Source: a bacterium (GTDB lineage: Bacteria; Sysuimicrobiota; Sysuimicrobiia; Sysuimicrobiales; Segetimicrobiaceae). Taken from it: 64,000 bases of DNA. Below the pieces are notes generated by a model that saw nothing but the letters and a program-made list of their open reading frames with translations, ran no database searches and had not been told where the DNA came from. The translations under genes were made by a program, and so were the position numbers. Below, piece after piece: positions 55,741 through 63,917 of this stretch (position 1 is its first letter; every line of letters starts with the position of its first letter). Location of the stretch: NCBI GenBank assembly GCA_035295165.1, contig DATGJN010000108.1, forward strand, positions 41,685-105,684, in the 5' to 3' direction.

Positions 55741-57567
55741 CTACGGCCGCTCCGGGATTCCGTCCACCTCGAGGAGTCGTCCTGGCGGAGGCCCGCCGAG
55801 CACCGTGCCGCGATCGACGCGTTCGACGGGACGCCGCGCGAGTTCCCGGCGGCGCGCCTCAGTCGCGGCGTCGTCCACCCGAAGCTCGTCTCCCAAGAAC
55901 ACCACCCCGTACTCCTCTTGCGCCTTCGCGACGGAGACGAAACCGCGCAGCACGTCGCGCGCGACGAGCGCGGGCGAGCGCTCCCACGGGCAGCCGTTCC
56001 CCCCGCCGCCCCCGGTGCGCACGACGATCCGATCGCCCTGCTCGAGGCGGAGGTTGTCGTACTTGGTCGGCAGCCGGAACGTCCGTCCGCCCCGAACGAG
56101 GTAGGCGTCGCCGGGGACGCCCGGCCGGCCGCCGTCGAGTCCCCAGGCGGGGTGCGTCTGGCGATCGTCGAGCCATGACAGATAGGCCTCGGGCGCGCGC
56201 AGCTCGAACGACCGGATGACGCCCGCTCCGCCCCTGAACCGGCCGGGTCCCGCCGTGTCCCGGCGCAGCGCCGTCTGCTCGACGAGCAGCGGGTACGTCG
56301 TCTCAAGGAACTCAACGGGCGCGATGATGAGGTTCGCGTTGGGGCACAGGGCATCGATGCCGTCGGCGTCCGGCCGGCCGCCCCCGCCGCCCGCGATGCA
56401 CTCCATCGAAACGTACCCCTTGCCCGTGACGGGATGGGTGCCGCGGAACATGTACGTGGGGATCACACCGTTACTGCACGCCGGCACGCTCCCCGGAAAC
56501 AACTGGCTCATCAGCCCCCGGAACGTGTCCCGGTAGATCATCGAGCTCGTCAGGTGCCGCGCGCCCACGGCGGCCGGGTACGCCGGGGACAACAGGCTCG
56601 GGTGCGGGATCGTAACGTCCACCAGGTCGAACACGCCGTAGTTGGGGCTGGCCTCCGCGTCCATGCCGAGCTGCGGGCCGATCCAGTTGAGCAGGTACCG
56701 CCACATCTCGAGCGTGACGCGGTTGGGGTTCAGGATCAGGTTGATCGCGCCCTCGGCCTGGCCCGCGGTGCCCGTGTAGTCGAGGTGCAGCCGATCCCCG
56801 CGCTTCTCGAGCGCGACGCACAGCCGGAGCGCGCCCTCGCGCACCCCATCGTCATCCAAAAAGTCCTCGAACGCGACCCGGCGATCGGGCAACCCCGCGA
56901 TCAGCCGGCCCATCGCCTCGTGCGCCCGCGCGGCGTACGTGTCGAAGCACGCGAGCACCGTGTCCAACCCGAACTTGTCCACGAGCTCGTGCAGGCGCTT
57001 CTCCGTGATCGTGCACGCCGCCGCCATCGCGAGTGTGTCGCCGATCATCATCTCCGGTGTGCGCGAGTTGCGGGCCATGATCTTCAGGACGGCGTCGTTG
57101 AGGATGTCTCGCTCGTACAGCTTGACCGGCGGGATCTGGATCCCCTCATGGAAGATCTCGCGCGACGTCGCCGGCAACCCCGACACCGAGATCCCGCCGA
57201 TGTCCATGTGGTGACCCCACACCGCGGCGAACGCGATCAGCCGCCCGCCCGCGAACACGGGGCGGCACAATTGGGTGTCGCCGAGATGGGTCATCTCCCC
57301 CCGCGAGAGGTACGGGTCGTTGAACACGAACACGTCGCCCTCGTGGATCTCGTCGAGCGGAAACACCTCGCGGATCAGCGTCCCCGACATCGGAAGCCCG
57401 TGGACCAGCCGCCCTCCGGCGTCCAGCGTGGAGATCCCGAAGTCGTAGATGTCGCGAATCACGATCGACATCGCCGTCCTGACGATCGTCGCTTCCATCT
57501 CTTTCTCCATGGAGTACAGGGCGTTGTCCACCACCTCGAGGGTGATCGGATCCACCACGGCGGTCAT
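55741..57567 (-). CDS. Hydantoinase B/oxoprolinase family protein
   Basis: Second HyuB-type subunit in the window, 608 residues. N-terminal DPITLEVVDNALYSMEKEME, then VFVFNDPYLSRGEMTHLGDT (~95-114), AGGGGGRPDADGIDA and GPGRFRGGAGVIRSFEL are family landmarks. GGAGGAGGG lies before the ATG inside the HyuA gene, and the two overlap as ATGA. It lacks the C-terminal ~100-residue extension of the first HyuB. It would open a cyclic imide or 5-oxoproline in an ATP-dependent reaction with HyuA. Directly upstream of a peptide-type importer. Confidence 0.94.
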   Translation of the reverse strand: MTAVVDPITLEVVDNALYSMEKEMEATIVRTAMSIVIRDIYDFGISTLDAGGRLVHGLPMSGTLIREVFPLDEIHEGDVFVFNDPYLSRGEMTHLGDTQLCRPVFAGGRLIAFAAVWGHHMDIGGISVSGLPATSREIFHEGIQIPPVKLYERDILNDAVLKIMARNSRTPEMMIGDTLAMAAACTITEKRLHELVDKFGLDTVLACFDTYAARAHEAMGRLIAGLPDRRVAFEDFLDDDGVREGALRLCVALEKRGDRLHLDYTGTAGQAEGAINLILNPNRVTLEMWRYLLNWIGPQLGMDAEASPNYGVFDLVDVTIPHPSLLSPAYPAAVGARHLTSSMIYRDTFRGLMSQLFPGSVPACSNGVIPTYMFRGTHPVTGKGYVSMECIAGGGGGRPDADGIDALCPNANLIIAPVEFLETTYPLLVEQTALRRDTAGPGRFRGGAGVIRSFELRAPEAYLSWLDDRQTHPAWGLDGGRPGVPGDAYLVRGGRTFRLPTKYDNLRLEQGDRIVVRTGGGGGNGCPWERSPALVARDVLRGFVSVAKAQEEYGVVFLGDELRVDDAATEARRRELARRPVERVDRGTVLGGPPPGRLLEVDGIPERP

Positions 57568-59624
57568 CCCTCCTCCACGACGAGGTTGAGCGACGCGTCC
57601 ACCCGCGCCGTCTGCCCCGGGAGTATCACGCTCGTACAGTCGAGCTGCTCGACGATCGCCGGCCCCGGGATGCGCGCACCGCGCGCGAGACGCCCGCGAT
57701 CGTAGCACGGGGTGGTCAGGAACCGTCCATCGAAGCGCACCGGACGCGCGCCGGTCCGGGCGTCCCCGACGCGCGCGTCGCCGGACGGCCCTCCGGCAAT
57801 CCGCACCGGGGCGACGCGGCCGCGCCCGGTCACCTTCAGCGCGACCATCTCGACCGGGACGTGCCCGCGCCAATCGAACCCGTACAACCGACGGTGCTCC
57901 GCGTGGAACGCCTCGATCGTCGCCGCGAGCCCCGGCGGCGCGAGGCGCTCCGGAACCGGCACCGCGACCTCGTACGCCTGCCCCACGTACCGGAGGTCCG
58001 CGCTGAACGCCAGCGTGCGCGCGTCCGGTCCGATGTGCTCGGCGTCGAGCCACGCTTGCGCTTCGTCGCCGAGCGCGGCCACCGCGGCGTTGACCTCGTC
58101 GAACGCGAGCCGGGCGACCGGTTGGATCCGCGTCCGGCCGAACACGCACACGATGTCGGACACGAGCGCTCCGACGGCCGACAGCACGCCGGGCGTGGGC
58201 GGGATCACCGCGGTGCGGATCCCGAGGAGCCGACAGAGGTCACCGGAGTGCACCGGCCCGGCGCCGCCGAACGGGATGAACACGAAGTCGCGCGGGTCGT
58301 AGCCCCGCTGGACCGAAACGACGCGCAGCGCGCCGAGCATCTTCTCGTTCGCGATGCGGAGGATCCCCTCGGCGAGCGCGAGCGGTTCGATGCCGACCCG
58401 CGCGGCGAGCGCGTGCATCGCGGCGCGCGCGCGCTCCACGTTGAGCATGACGGCGCCGCCGGCGAGGACGGCGGGCAGGCGGCCGAGGACGAGGTTGGCG
58501 TCCGTGACGGTCACGTCTTCGCCGCCCTGATCGTAGCAGACGGGGCCGGGCTCGGCGCCCGCGCTGCGCGGGCCGACATGCAGGGCGCCGGTGGACGTCA
58601 GGTGCGCAATCGACCCGCCCCCCGCCCCGATCGTGACCACGTCGGTGATCGGCACCTTCACCGGGTACTCACCGATGAACGTGTCCGCGCGGATCCGCGC
58701 GGTGCCGCCCGCGGCAAGCGAGACGTCGGTGGACGTGCCGCCCATGTCCAGCGAGATCGCGTTCGGGTATCCGGCCAGCCGCGCGACGAACGCGGCCCCG
58801 CTGACCCCGGCCGCCGGGCCGGAGAGCACCGTATTGACCGGTTGCCGCACGACCGCGTCCGCGCTCATCAGCCCACCGTCCGAGCGGACGACCGCGAGCG
58901 CCGGCGACAGACCGTCTTCCCGCAGCCGCCGCTCCACGCCGCGCACCGCCCGCGCCATCGCGGGCATGACGTACGCGTTCAGCACCGTCGTCATGGTCCG
59001 CTCGTATTCCCGGTACTCCGGCAGGACGTCGGAGGACAACGTCACGGCCGTCTGGGCCGACTGCTCCGCCACAAGATCGCGGATGCGGCGCTCGTGCGCG
59101 GGATTCGCGTAGGAGTGGAGCAGCACGACGGCGATGCACTCGACGTCCGCGGCGAGGAGCTCGCGGATCGCGCCGCGGGCGGCCCCTTCGTCGAGCGCCC
59201 GCAGCACGGTGCCGTCCGCGAGGCACCGCTCGTCGGCCTCGCGGATGCGCTCGATCGGGACGAGCCGCTCCGGCCGCCGGTACCGGAGCTCGTTCGTCAG
59301 CCGGCCGGGGATGTTCGCGCGGCCGATCTCGAGAATGTGTCGGAACCCCTTCGTGACGATGAGGCCGATCCGCGCGCCCGCGAGCTGCAACACCGCGTTC
59401 GTCGCCACGGTGCTCGCGAACAGCAGATGGGAGACGTCGCCGGGAGCGGCGTCTGCGATCGCGAGGAGCTGGCGCACGCCGGTCATCAGGCCGACAGCGG
59501 GATCCGCCGGGGTCGTCCGCGTCTTGGCGATATACGTCTCGCCGGTTCCCTCGCGCACCATCACCAGATCGGTGAACGTGCCGCCGACGTCCGCCGCGAT
59601 CCGCAGATCCCGCTTGCGCTCCAC
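57564..59624 (-). CDS. Hydantoinase A/oxoprolinase family protein
   Basis: Second HyuA-type subunit, 686 residues. N-terminal phosphate loop IAADVGGTFTDLVMVREGTG (~9-28), FASTVATNAVLQLAGARIGL, adenosine-site motif ISLDMGGTSTDVSLA (~292-306) and VTIGAGGGSIAHLTSTGALH are all present. Start GTG at 59624, with AGGAGGAG about nine bases upstream. It begins the long minus-strand array that continues through the importer to the GGT and PPOX genes. Coupled to HyuB by a four-base overlap. Confidence 0.95.
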   Translation of the reverse strand: MERKRDLRIAADVGGTFTDLVMVREGTGETYIAKTRTTPADPAVGLMTGVRQLLAIADAAPGDVSHLLFASTVATNAVLQLAGARIGLIVTKGFRHILEIGRANIPGRLTNELRYRRPERLVPIERIREADERCLADGTVLRALDEGAARGAIRELLAADVECIAVVLLHSYANPAHERRIRDLVAEQSAQTAVTLSSDVLPEYREYERTMTTVLNAYVMPAMARAVRGVERRLREDGLSPALAVVRSDGGLMSADAVVRQPVNTVLSGPAAGVSGAAFVARLAGYPNAISLDMGGTSTDVSLAAGGTARIRADTFIGEYPVKVPITDVVTIGAGGGSIAHLTSTGALHVGPRSAGAEPGPVCYDQGGEDVTVTDANLVLGRLPAVLAGGAVMLNVERARAAMHALAARVGIEPLALAEGILRIANEKMLGALRVVSVQRGYDPRDFVFIPFGGAGPVHSGDLCRLLGIRTAVIPPTPGVLSAVGALVSDIVCVFGRTRIQPVARLAFDEVNAAVAALGDEAQAWLDAEHIGPDARTLAFSADLRYVGQAYEVAVPVPERLAPPGLAATIEAFHAEHRRLYGFDWRGHVPVEMVALKVTGRGRVAPVRIAGGPSGDARVGDARTGARPVRFDGRFLTTPCYDRGRLARGARIPGPAIVEQLDCTSVILPGQTARVDASLNLVVEEG

Positions 59625-59959
59625 CGCTGTGACTCCTCCTCACGCGCACCGCACGATTGCCGTGCCCGCGTGCAGGCGCGCCGGCAGCACGTGTTTCCCC
59701 CCTGGTCATGCGGGCACCGCTGCCGATCGACAACCGGATGTGGTCGATCGCTTCCGGGCGGGTCGCCGCGGCTCCTGCGGGCCATGCACGTCGCAGAGAA
59801 CTTCGGCGACCGCTTTGCGGAGTTGAAGGGGGAAACCAGCGCGGGCTCGCGAAGCACGGGAAGCATATTCGCATGGGCTGCCGGGAGGAACCGGGGCAGA
59901 ACCTCTCGCAAGACGGAACCTGGAATGCGCCCTGCTCAGCGAGTTGTTGGAGGTTCTCC
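59625..59959. promoter_or_regulatory. Divergent intergenic region with inverted repeat
   Basis: 335 bases between divergent hydantoinase A and the PLP enzyme gene. CGATCGAC (59724-59731) and GTCGATCG (59743-59750) form a perfect inverted repeat around 11 bases, a plausible operator for a dimeric regulator acting on both sides. No regulator gene is adjacent and no clear -35/-10 pair was found. A GGAGG at 59949-59953 serves the GTG start at 59960. Confidence 0.4.
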
Positions 59960-60904
59960 GTGAGAGACGTCAACGCCACCTCGAGACACGTGCTGGACGC
60001 GATCGGCAACACCCCGCTCGTGGAGCTACGGCACGTCGTGACGCCGGGCAGTGCCCGTGTCGTCGTGAAACTCGAATCCGCGAACCCTACCGGCAGCATG
60101 AAGGACCGAATGGCGCGGACGGTGGTGGAGCGGGCGGTGGCGGATGGGCGCCTACCTCCTGGCGGGACACTTGTCGAGTATACGGCGGGGACGACGGGGA
60201 TCTCGCTTGCCTTTGTGTGCGCCGCGCTCGGGTACAAGACCCACTTTGTGTTCTCGGACGCGTTCAGCGTGGAGAAGCGCTACACGATGCGCGCCTACGG
60301 CGCGGACATTACCGACGTGCCAAGCAGCGAAGGCAAGATCACCGAACAATTGATCAAGACGATGATCGCCACCGCCGGCGAGATCAGCCGCCGCCCGGGG
60401 TACTGGTGGGCGGATCAACTCAACAACCATGACGGAGAAGCGGGTTACTATGCGATGGGTGAGGAGATTTGGCAGCAGACCGACGGGCGCGTGGATGCCT
60501 TCGTGCACGCGGTAAGCACGGCTCACTCAATTCACGGCACCGCCCGTGCGCTGCGCCCTCACAGACCGGATATCAGGGTCGTCGCGGTGGAGCCTGCGGA
60601 GTCGGCTGTGCTGTCGGGAAAACCCTCGGGATCCCACAAGATCGAGGGGATCGGGATCGGCTTCCTCCCGCCGCTCTGGAAGCCTGACGAGGTGGACGAG
60701 ATCTTGACGGTGGCGACGGACGAGGCGAAGGCGATGGCCAGGCGTCTTGCCCGAGAGGAAGCGATCTTCGCCGGGATCTCGAGCGGGGCAAACGTGGTCG
60801 CATCCCTGCGCGTCGCGGAGCGACTCGGCCCCCGGGCCACCGTCGCCACGATCATCGTGGATTCAGGGCTCCGCTACTTGACGACGGATGTGTTCCGGAC
60901 GTGA
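59960..60904 (+). CDS. PLP-dependent cysteine synthase-like protein
   Basis: Fold-type II PLP enzyme of the cysteine synthase/cystathionine beta-synthase group, 314 residues. IGNTPLVELRHVV (15-27) is the usual N-terminal motif; the Schiff-base Lys48 is in NPTGSMKDRMA; EYTAGTTGISLAFVCAALGY is the substrate loop, where cysteine synthases have TSGNTG and this protein has TAGTTG. ISSGANVVASL near residue 275 is conserved. Start GTG at 59960 is set by GGAGG six bases before it. No serine acetyltransferase is nearby, and the loop change argues against plain cysteine synthesis; beta-elimination or replacement on another amino acid is possible. Confidence 0.92.
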   Translation: MRDVNATSRHVLDAIGNTPLVELRHVVTPGSARVVVKLESANPTGSMKDRMARTVVERAVADGRLPPGGTLVEYTAGTTGISLAFVCAALGYKTHFVFSDAFSVEKRYTMRAYGADITDVPSSEGKITEQLIKTMIATAGEISRRPGYWWADQLNNHDGEAGYYAMGEEIWQQTDGRVDAFVHAVSTAHSIHGTARALRPHRPDIRVVAVEPAESAVLSGKPSGSHKIEGIGIGFLPPLWKPDEVDEILTVATDEAKAMARRLAREEAIFAGISSGANVVASLRVAERLGPRATVATIIVDSGLRYLTTDVFRT

Positions 60905-61091
60905 CGTGCGCCGAATCAATGCGACTGCGGAACTCCGAAACGGCGAGGGCACCGGGAGCCTAGACAATAGTGAGCCGGATGATGAAACGCCGCAACCCGA
61001 CTCGTCCGGTACGCCGGTATCTCAATAGATGCCTGGAAACTCGGGGTAATGCCGCCTCGGCGGTAGACCGGATTCGAGGAGGAGGCCTGCC

Positions 61092-62366
61092 ATGCGTAAT
61101 GTCCGTCGGGCTCGTTGCGGGCTGAGCGCAGCGTTCTCGATCGCATTCGCGCTGAGCTTGACTGTCTATGCAGGCCCTGCCGCACGCGCGTTCACGTGTC
61201 AAGACGCCATCTACACCAGCGGGATCGCATACACTGGCGCGTCGGTGGTGATCGTCGCCTCGCCCCAGCGTCAGAACGGCGGCAACCTCTTCTACTTCTG
61301 GCAGAAAGGCGGCACCGGATCGTGGCAGAAGGAACAGGTCGCGTCAGGCAACGATTGTCCGAACAACGAGAGCGGGTGGACACTCGGTACGCCGACCGGG
61401 TACCGGTCAAACGCGATCGCATGGACGGGGACGTCGGTCGTCATTGCCGCCCTGGACCAACGAAACGGCGGCCTCTACTATTGGTGGCAGGCGAACGGCA
61501 GCACCACGTGGAACCAGCAGCCCGTGGCCGGCGGCCCCCCTGGCTGCTGCTCCTTCGGGTCCGTAGTAAACGGCGTCACAACCCCCTACATGGTAGGCTA
61601 CTCCATGCCGAGCATCGCGTGGACCGGCAGATCCGTCGTCATCGCCGCGATCGACAAGGACGGGCTGCACTATTGGTTTCAGGAGAAAGGCCAAACGACT
61701 TGGTACCATCAGCTGGTCTCGTCCCAAGATGGGAATGCCCACCCCAGCCAGCCGTCGATCGCGTGGACGGGGACGTCAGTCGTGATCGCCGACACATGCA
61801 ACGTCGGTCTCTGCTACTACTGGCAGCAGGCCGGGACGGCGTCGTGGCACCGACAGGTCGTGGACACGGGCAGCGGGGATGCCTATCCTTCCATCGCCTG
61901 GAGCGGCAACGCGGTGGTCATCGCCGCACTCCAGAACCCTGGCAACATCGTCTACTGGTGGCAAGCCGCGGGGACGGCAACGTGGCACAAGCAACAAGTG
62001 AACACCAACGGCACCCGGGAGTTCAGCGCCCCATCGATCGCCTGGGCCCGCGGCAACCCCGTCATCGTCGCCACGGACGATACCACCCAAAATGCGAACA
62101 CACCAACGTATTTGGATTACTGGTGGCAGTCGCCCGGTAGCAATGGTGCGTGGAATCTGCAACACCCTGACGGAGAGAACGGTAATTACAGTGGGTGGAC
62201 CGATCCGCGGTCGATCGCGTTGGCCGACGGCTCAGTCGTCATCACCACGACCGACGCGTGCGGCGACCTCGACTATTGGTGGCAACAGGTAGGCAGTCCG
62301 ACGTGGCACGAACAACGGGTCAACACCAACGGCGGGTGGCCGGCCGGCACTCCTGGTTGCGGGTGA
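61092..62366 (+). CDS. Secreted seven-repeat protein, predicted beta-propeller
   Basis: Exported protein of 424 residues. A Sec signal peptide (basic start, hydrophobic 11-25, cleavage after ARA at ~33) is followed by seven repeats of about 40-50 residues, beginning near residues 43, 106, 172, 219, 265, 313 and 371. The shared pattern is SIAWTGTSVVIAA, a variable turn, YWWQ, then G-T-WH-Q-V. Seven four-strand units with aromatic edges suggest a lectin-like seven-bladed propeller, as in PLL-type lectins. Several Cys pairs (C89, C152/C153, C235/C241, C390/C423) could form disulfides. GGAGGAGG precedes the ATG. No close neighbour explains its role; carbohydrate or surface binding is inferred. 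Confidence 0.8.
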   Translation: MRNVRRARCGLSAAFSIAFALSLTVYAGPAARAFTCQDAIYTSGIAYTGASVVIVASPQRQNGGNLFYFWQKGGTGSWQKEQVASGNDCPNNESGWTLGTPTGYRSNAIAWTGTSVVIAALDQRNGGLYYWWQANGSTTWNQQPVAGGPPGCCSFGSVVNGVTTPYMVGYSMPSIAWTGRSVVIAAIDKDGLHYWFQEKGQTTWYHQLVSSQDGNAHPSQPSIAWTGTSVVIADTCNVGLCYYWQQAGTASWHRQVVDTGSGDAYPSIAWSGNAVVIAALQNPGNIVYWWQAAGTATWHKQQVNTNGTREFSAPSIAWARGNPVIVATDDTTQNANTPTYLDYWWQSPGSNGAWNLQHPDGENGNYSGWTDPRSIALADGSVVITTTDACGDLDYWWQQVGSPTWHEQRVNTNGGWPAGTPGCG

Positions 62367-62439
62367 ACATAAGTGGAGCGGTTCGCGACTATCTTTCCGG
62401 CCGACGGCGGCGCGCAGAGCGAAGCCTCATGATCGGCCT

Positions 62440-62655
62440 CTACTTGTCGAATTTGTCCGCCTCGTCTTTCGTGATCTCGATGAAGACCTGGGTGGAGAAC
62501 ATCCTCTGGTACGCCTCCCCGAGCCTCTCCACCATCAGTAGGTGCGCCAACGACGTGACGTGCAGCGTGTGATCCTGTTTCGTCAGTTCGGATATGCGCT
62601 CCCAGAAGTTACGCGGTCTCTCGCGGAAGCCTATCGTGGCTTGAAACAGCGACAT
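62440..62655 (-). CDS. Small protein of unknown function, coupled to cupin gene
   Basis: A 71-residue soluble-looking protein with the segments FRERPRNFWERISELTKQDH and MVERLGEAYQRMFSTQVFIE, mostly helical in appearance and rich in charged residues. Not recognised. Its ATG at 62655 lies inside the last 25 bases of the cupin gene, with AGGAG six bases upstream, so translation is coupled to the cupin. Composition is less GC-rich than the metabolic clusters. Confidence 0.6.
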   Translation of the reverse strand: MSLFQATIGFRERPRNFWERISELTKQDHTLHVTSLAHLLMVERLGEAYQRMFSTQVFIEITKDEADKFDK

Positions 62656-62954
62656 TGGAACTCCTGCTTTAGCAGCTTCACCCCGCTGGGACCGACCTTG
62701 AGCACATGAGGTGTATTTAGCGGAATCGAAAAGCTATCTCCCTGTTTGAACAATCTGGGCGCCTGTTCGTCAATTTGGAACTCAATTGCACCCTCAAGCA
62801 CATATCCAACCTCGACACCGGGATGCATATGTCGCGGAGACTCTGAATTCGGTTGAACCTCAACCAAGATCAAAATGGCCGCCATCCTCCCGTCCGGAAG
62901 TTCCACTCGCTGGAGGACCGTTCTTTTCACCGGCTCCTGAGACTGCACACGCAT
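62631..62954 (-). CDS. Cupin domain protein
   Basis: Single-domain cupin, 107 residues. Conserved barrel motifs: SPRHMHPGVEVGYVLEGAIE (~40-59), with two metal-ligand His and a Glu, and GDSFSIPLNTPHVLKVG (~70-86), with the third His. ATG at 62954 has an ideal AAGGAGG seven bases upstream; the frame stays open to 63098 without homology. Such proteins may be dioxygenases, isomerases or sensors. It forms an overlapping pair with the 71-residue protein. Confidence 0.9.
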   Translation of the reverse strand: MRVQSQEPVKRTVLQRVELPDGRMAAILILVEVQPNSESPRHMHPGVEVGYVLEGAIEFQIDEQAPRLFKQGDSFSIPLNTPHVLKVGPSGVKLLKQEFQCRCFKPR

Positions 62955-63396
62955 CAACCTCCTTCGCTTTTTCCCGCTGTCGCCACTGCATTCGTGACAG
63001 GCAAGCGCATCCATTACACCTGCGCAATATTTTCCGTCGTGACTTCGTTCGGGGTATATGAACGGGCCAGGGTTCCTGCTGTTTGGGAAGGTCGCCAAGC
63101 GGCTACAGAATATGCCAGAAGCCCCATAGTTGCCTCACAGAGACACGCGAACACCGGGGGAGGGTAATGCCCTCCCTTCTGCCGATTGTCTAATTCCGCG
63201 CAGGACTTCTTGCCCTCGTTCTTGGACAGTCTTAGACAATTTGTATGGCCTCTCAGGTTTGTCCCGCGAGGCATCGTGGCGCATGTGGCACGCTTCTAGC
63301 GACACGGTGCCACCATGATACAACTATGCTGCGCGAGTCGGCTTGCGCGTAGCGGATGGTACGAACAGACTGAAGCCTACTCTTGCGGAGGGTCCC
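62955..63396. other. Intergenic stretch with a 9-bp inverted repeat
   Basis: 442 bases between the divergent cupin and monooxygenase-like genes, clearly lower in GC than the rest. ATTGTCTAA at 63185-63193 and TTAGACAAT at 63232-63240 are perfect inverted repeats with a 38-base spacer, possibly paired operator half-sites. Other frames here carry no recognisable domain. Confidence 0.4.
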
Positions 63397-63726
63397 ATGA
63401 TCGCTCGCACATGGCGTGGAAGTGCCACCCCGATGCACGCCGACGCCTACTATCACCACTTCACAACCAGAGTTGCGCATCACCTCAAGGCAATTGCGGG
63501 TCACCGAGGTGCGTACTTGCTGCGGCGCGAGACCGATGGGTATGTGGAGTTCCTCGCGATCACCCTGTGGGATACGTTTGGGACCATCAAGAAATTCGCC
63601 GGGGAGCGTCCCGAGGTGGCCGTTGTGGAACCGGAAGCCCGGGCCGTTCTGTCCGAGTTCGATGACTTCGTGAGACACTACGAGGTCGTGTTTTCAAACG
63701 CTAAGGAGACGCGACACTCCGGTTAA
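63397..63726 (+). CDS. Antibiotic biosynthesis monooxygenase-like small protein
   Basis: A 109-residue dimeric alpha-beta barrel (ABM)-like protein. Residues ~12-30 (MHADAYYHHFTTRVAHHLKA) form the first helix, followed by GAYLLRRETDGYVEFLAITLW and a C-terminal segment EAVLSEFDD-like (ARAVLSEFDDFVRHYEVVF) that closes the ferredoxin-like fold. GCGGAGGG lies just before the ATG at 63397. Such proteins range from oxygenases to haem-degrading enzymes and stress proteins; no substrate can be given. The C-terminal VVEPEARAVLSEFDDFVRHY region is typical of short ABM-domain relatives. Confidence 0.75.
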   Translation: MIARTWRGSATPMHADAYYHHFTTRVAHHLKAIAGHRGAYLLRRETDGYVEFLAITLWDTFGTIKKFAGERPEVAVVEPEARAVLSEFDDFVRHYEVVFSNAKETRHSG

Positions 63727-63882
63727 TTGGCTCTCGTGTCTCTCGTCCCTAGCCGACGTCGGCCCTTATTCGTATCGTCCCGTAGATGTGCCACATAGTA
63801 GCAGTCGTTGAAAGAACCGCGCCTCACACCGCCAAAGCAAAAGCTATCTCCTGAAGCGTACTAGTGCATTGTCCGAAATGTA
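63727..63882. other. Intergenic stretch before the insertion sequence
   Basis: About 150 AT-richer bases with no gene. The left terminus of the IS element must fall in its last part; candidate TA target sites are at 63859-63860 and 63862-63863. Confidence 0.4.
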
Positions 63883-63911
63883 TTGATACTTAACGATGGG
63901 TGGTGTATGCT
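63883..63911 (+). promoter_or_regulatory. Promoter of the IS transposase
   Basis: TTGATA (63883-63888) and TATGCT (63906-63911) with a 17-base spacer. The expected start of transcription falls on or next to the ATG at 63918, so the message would be leaderless; no ribosome site precedes that ATG. Confidence 0.6.
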
Positions 63912-63917
63912 CAATGC

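Noticed and set aside
63014..63274. 86-codon minus-strand frame in the cupin upstream region
   Set aside because: No ribosome site, no recognisable domain, and it spans the inverted repeat; treated as intergenic.
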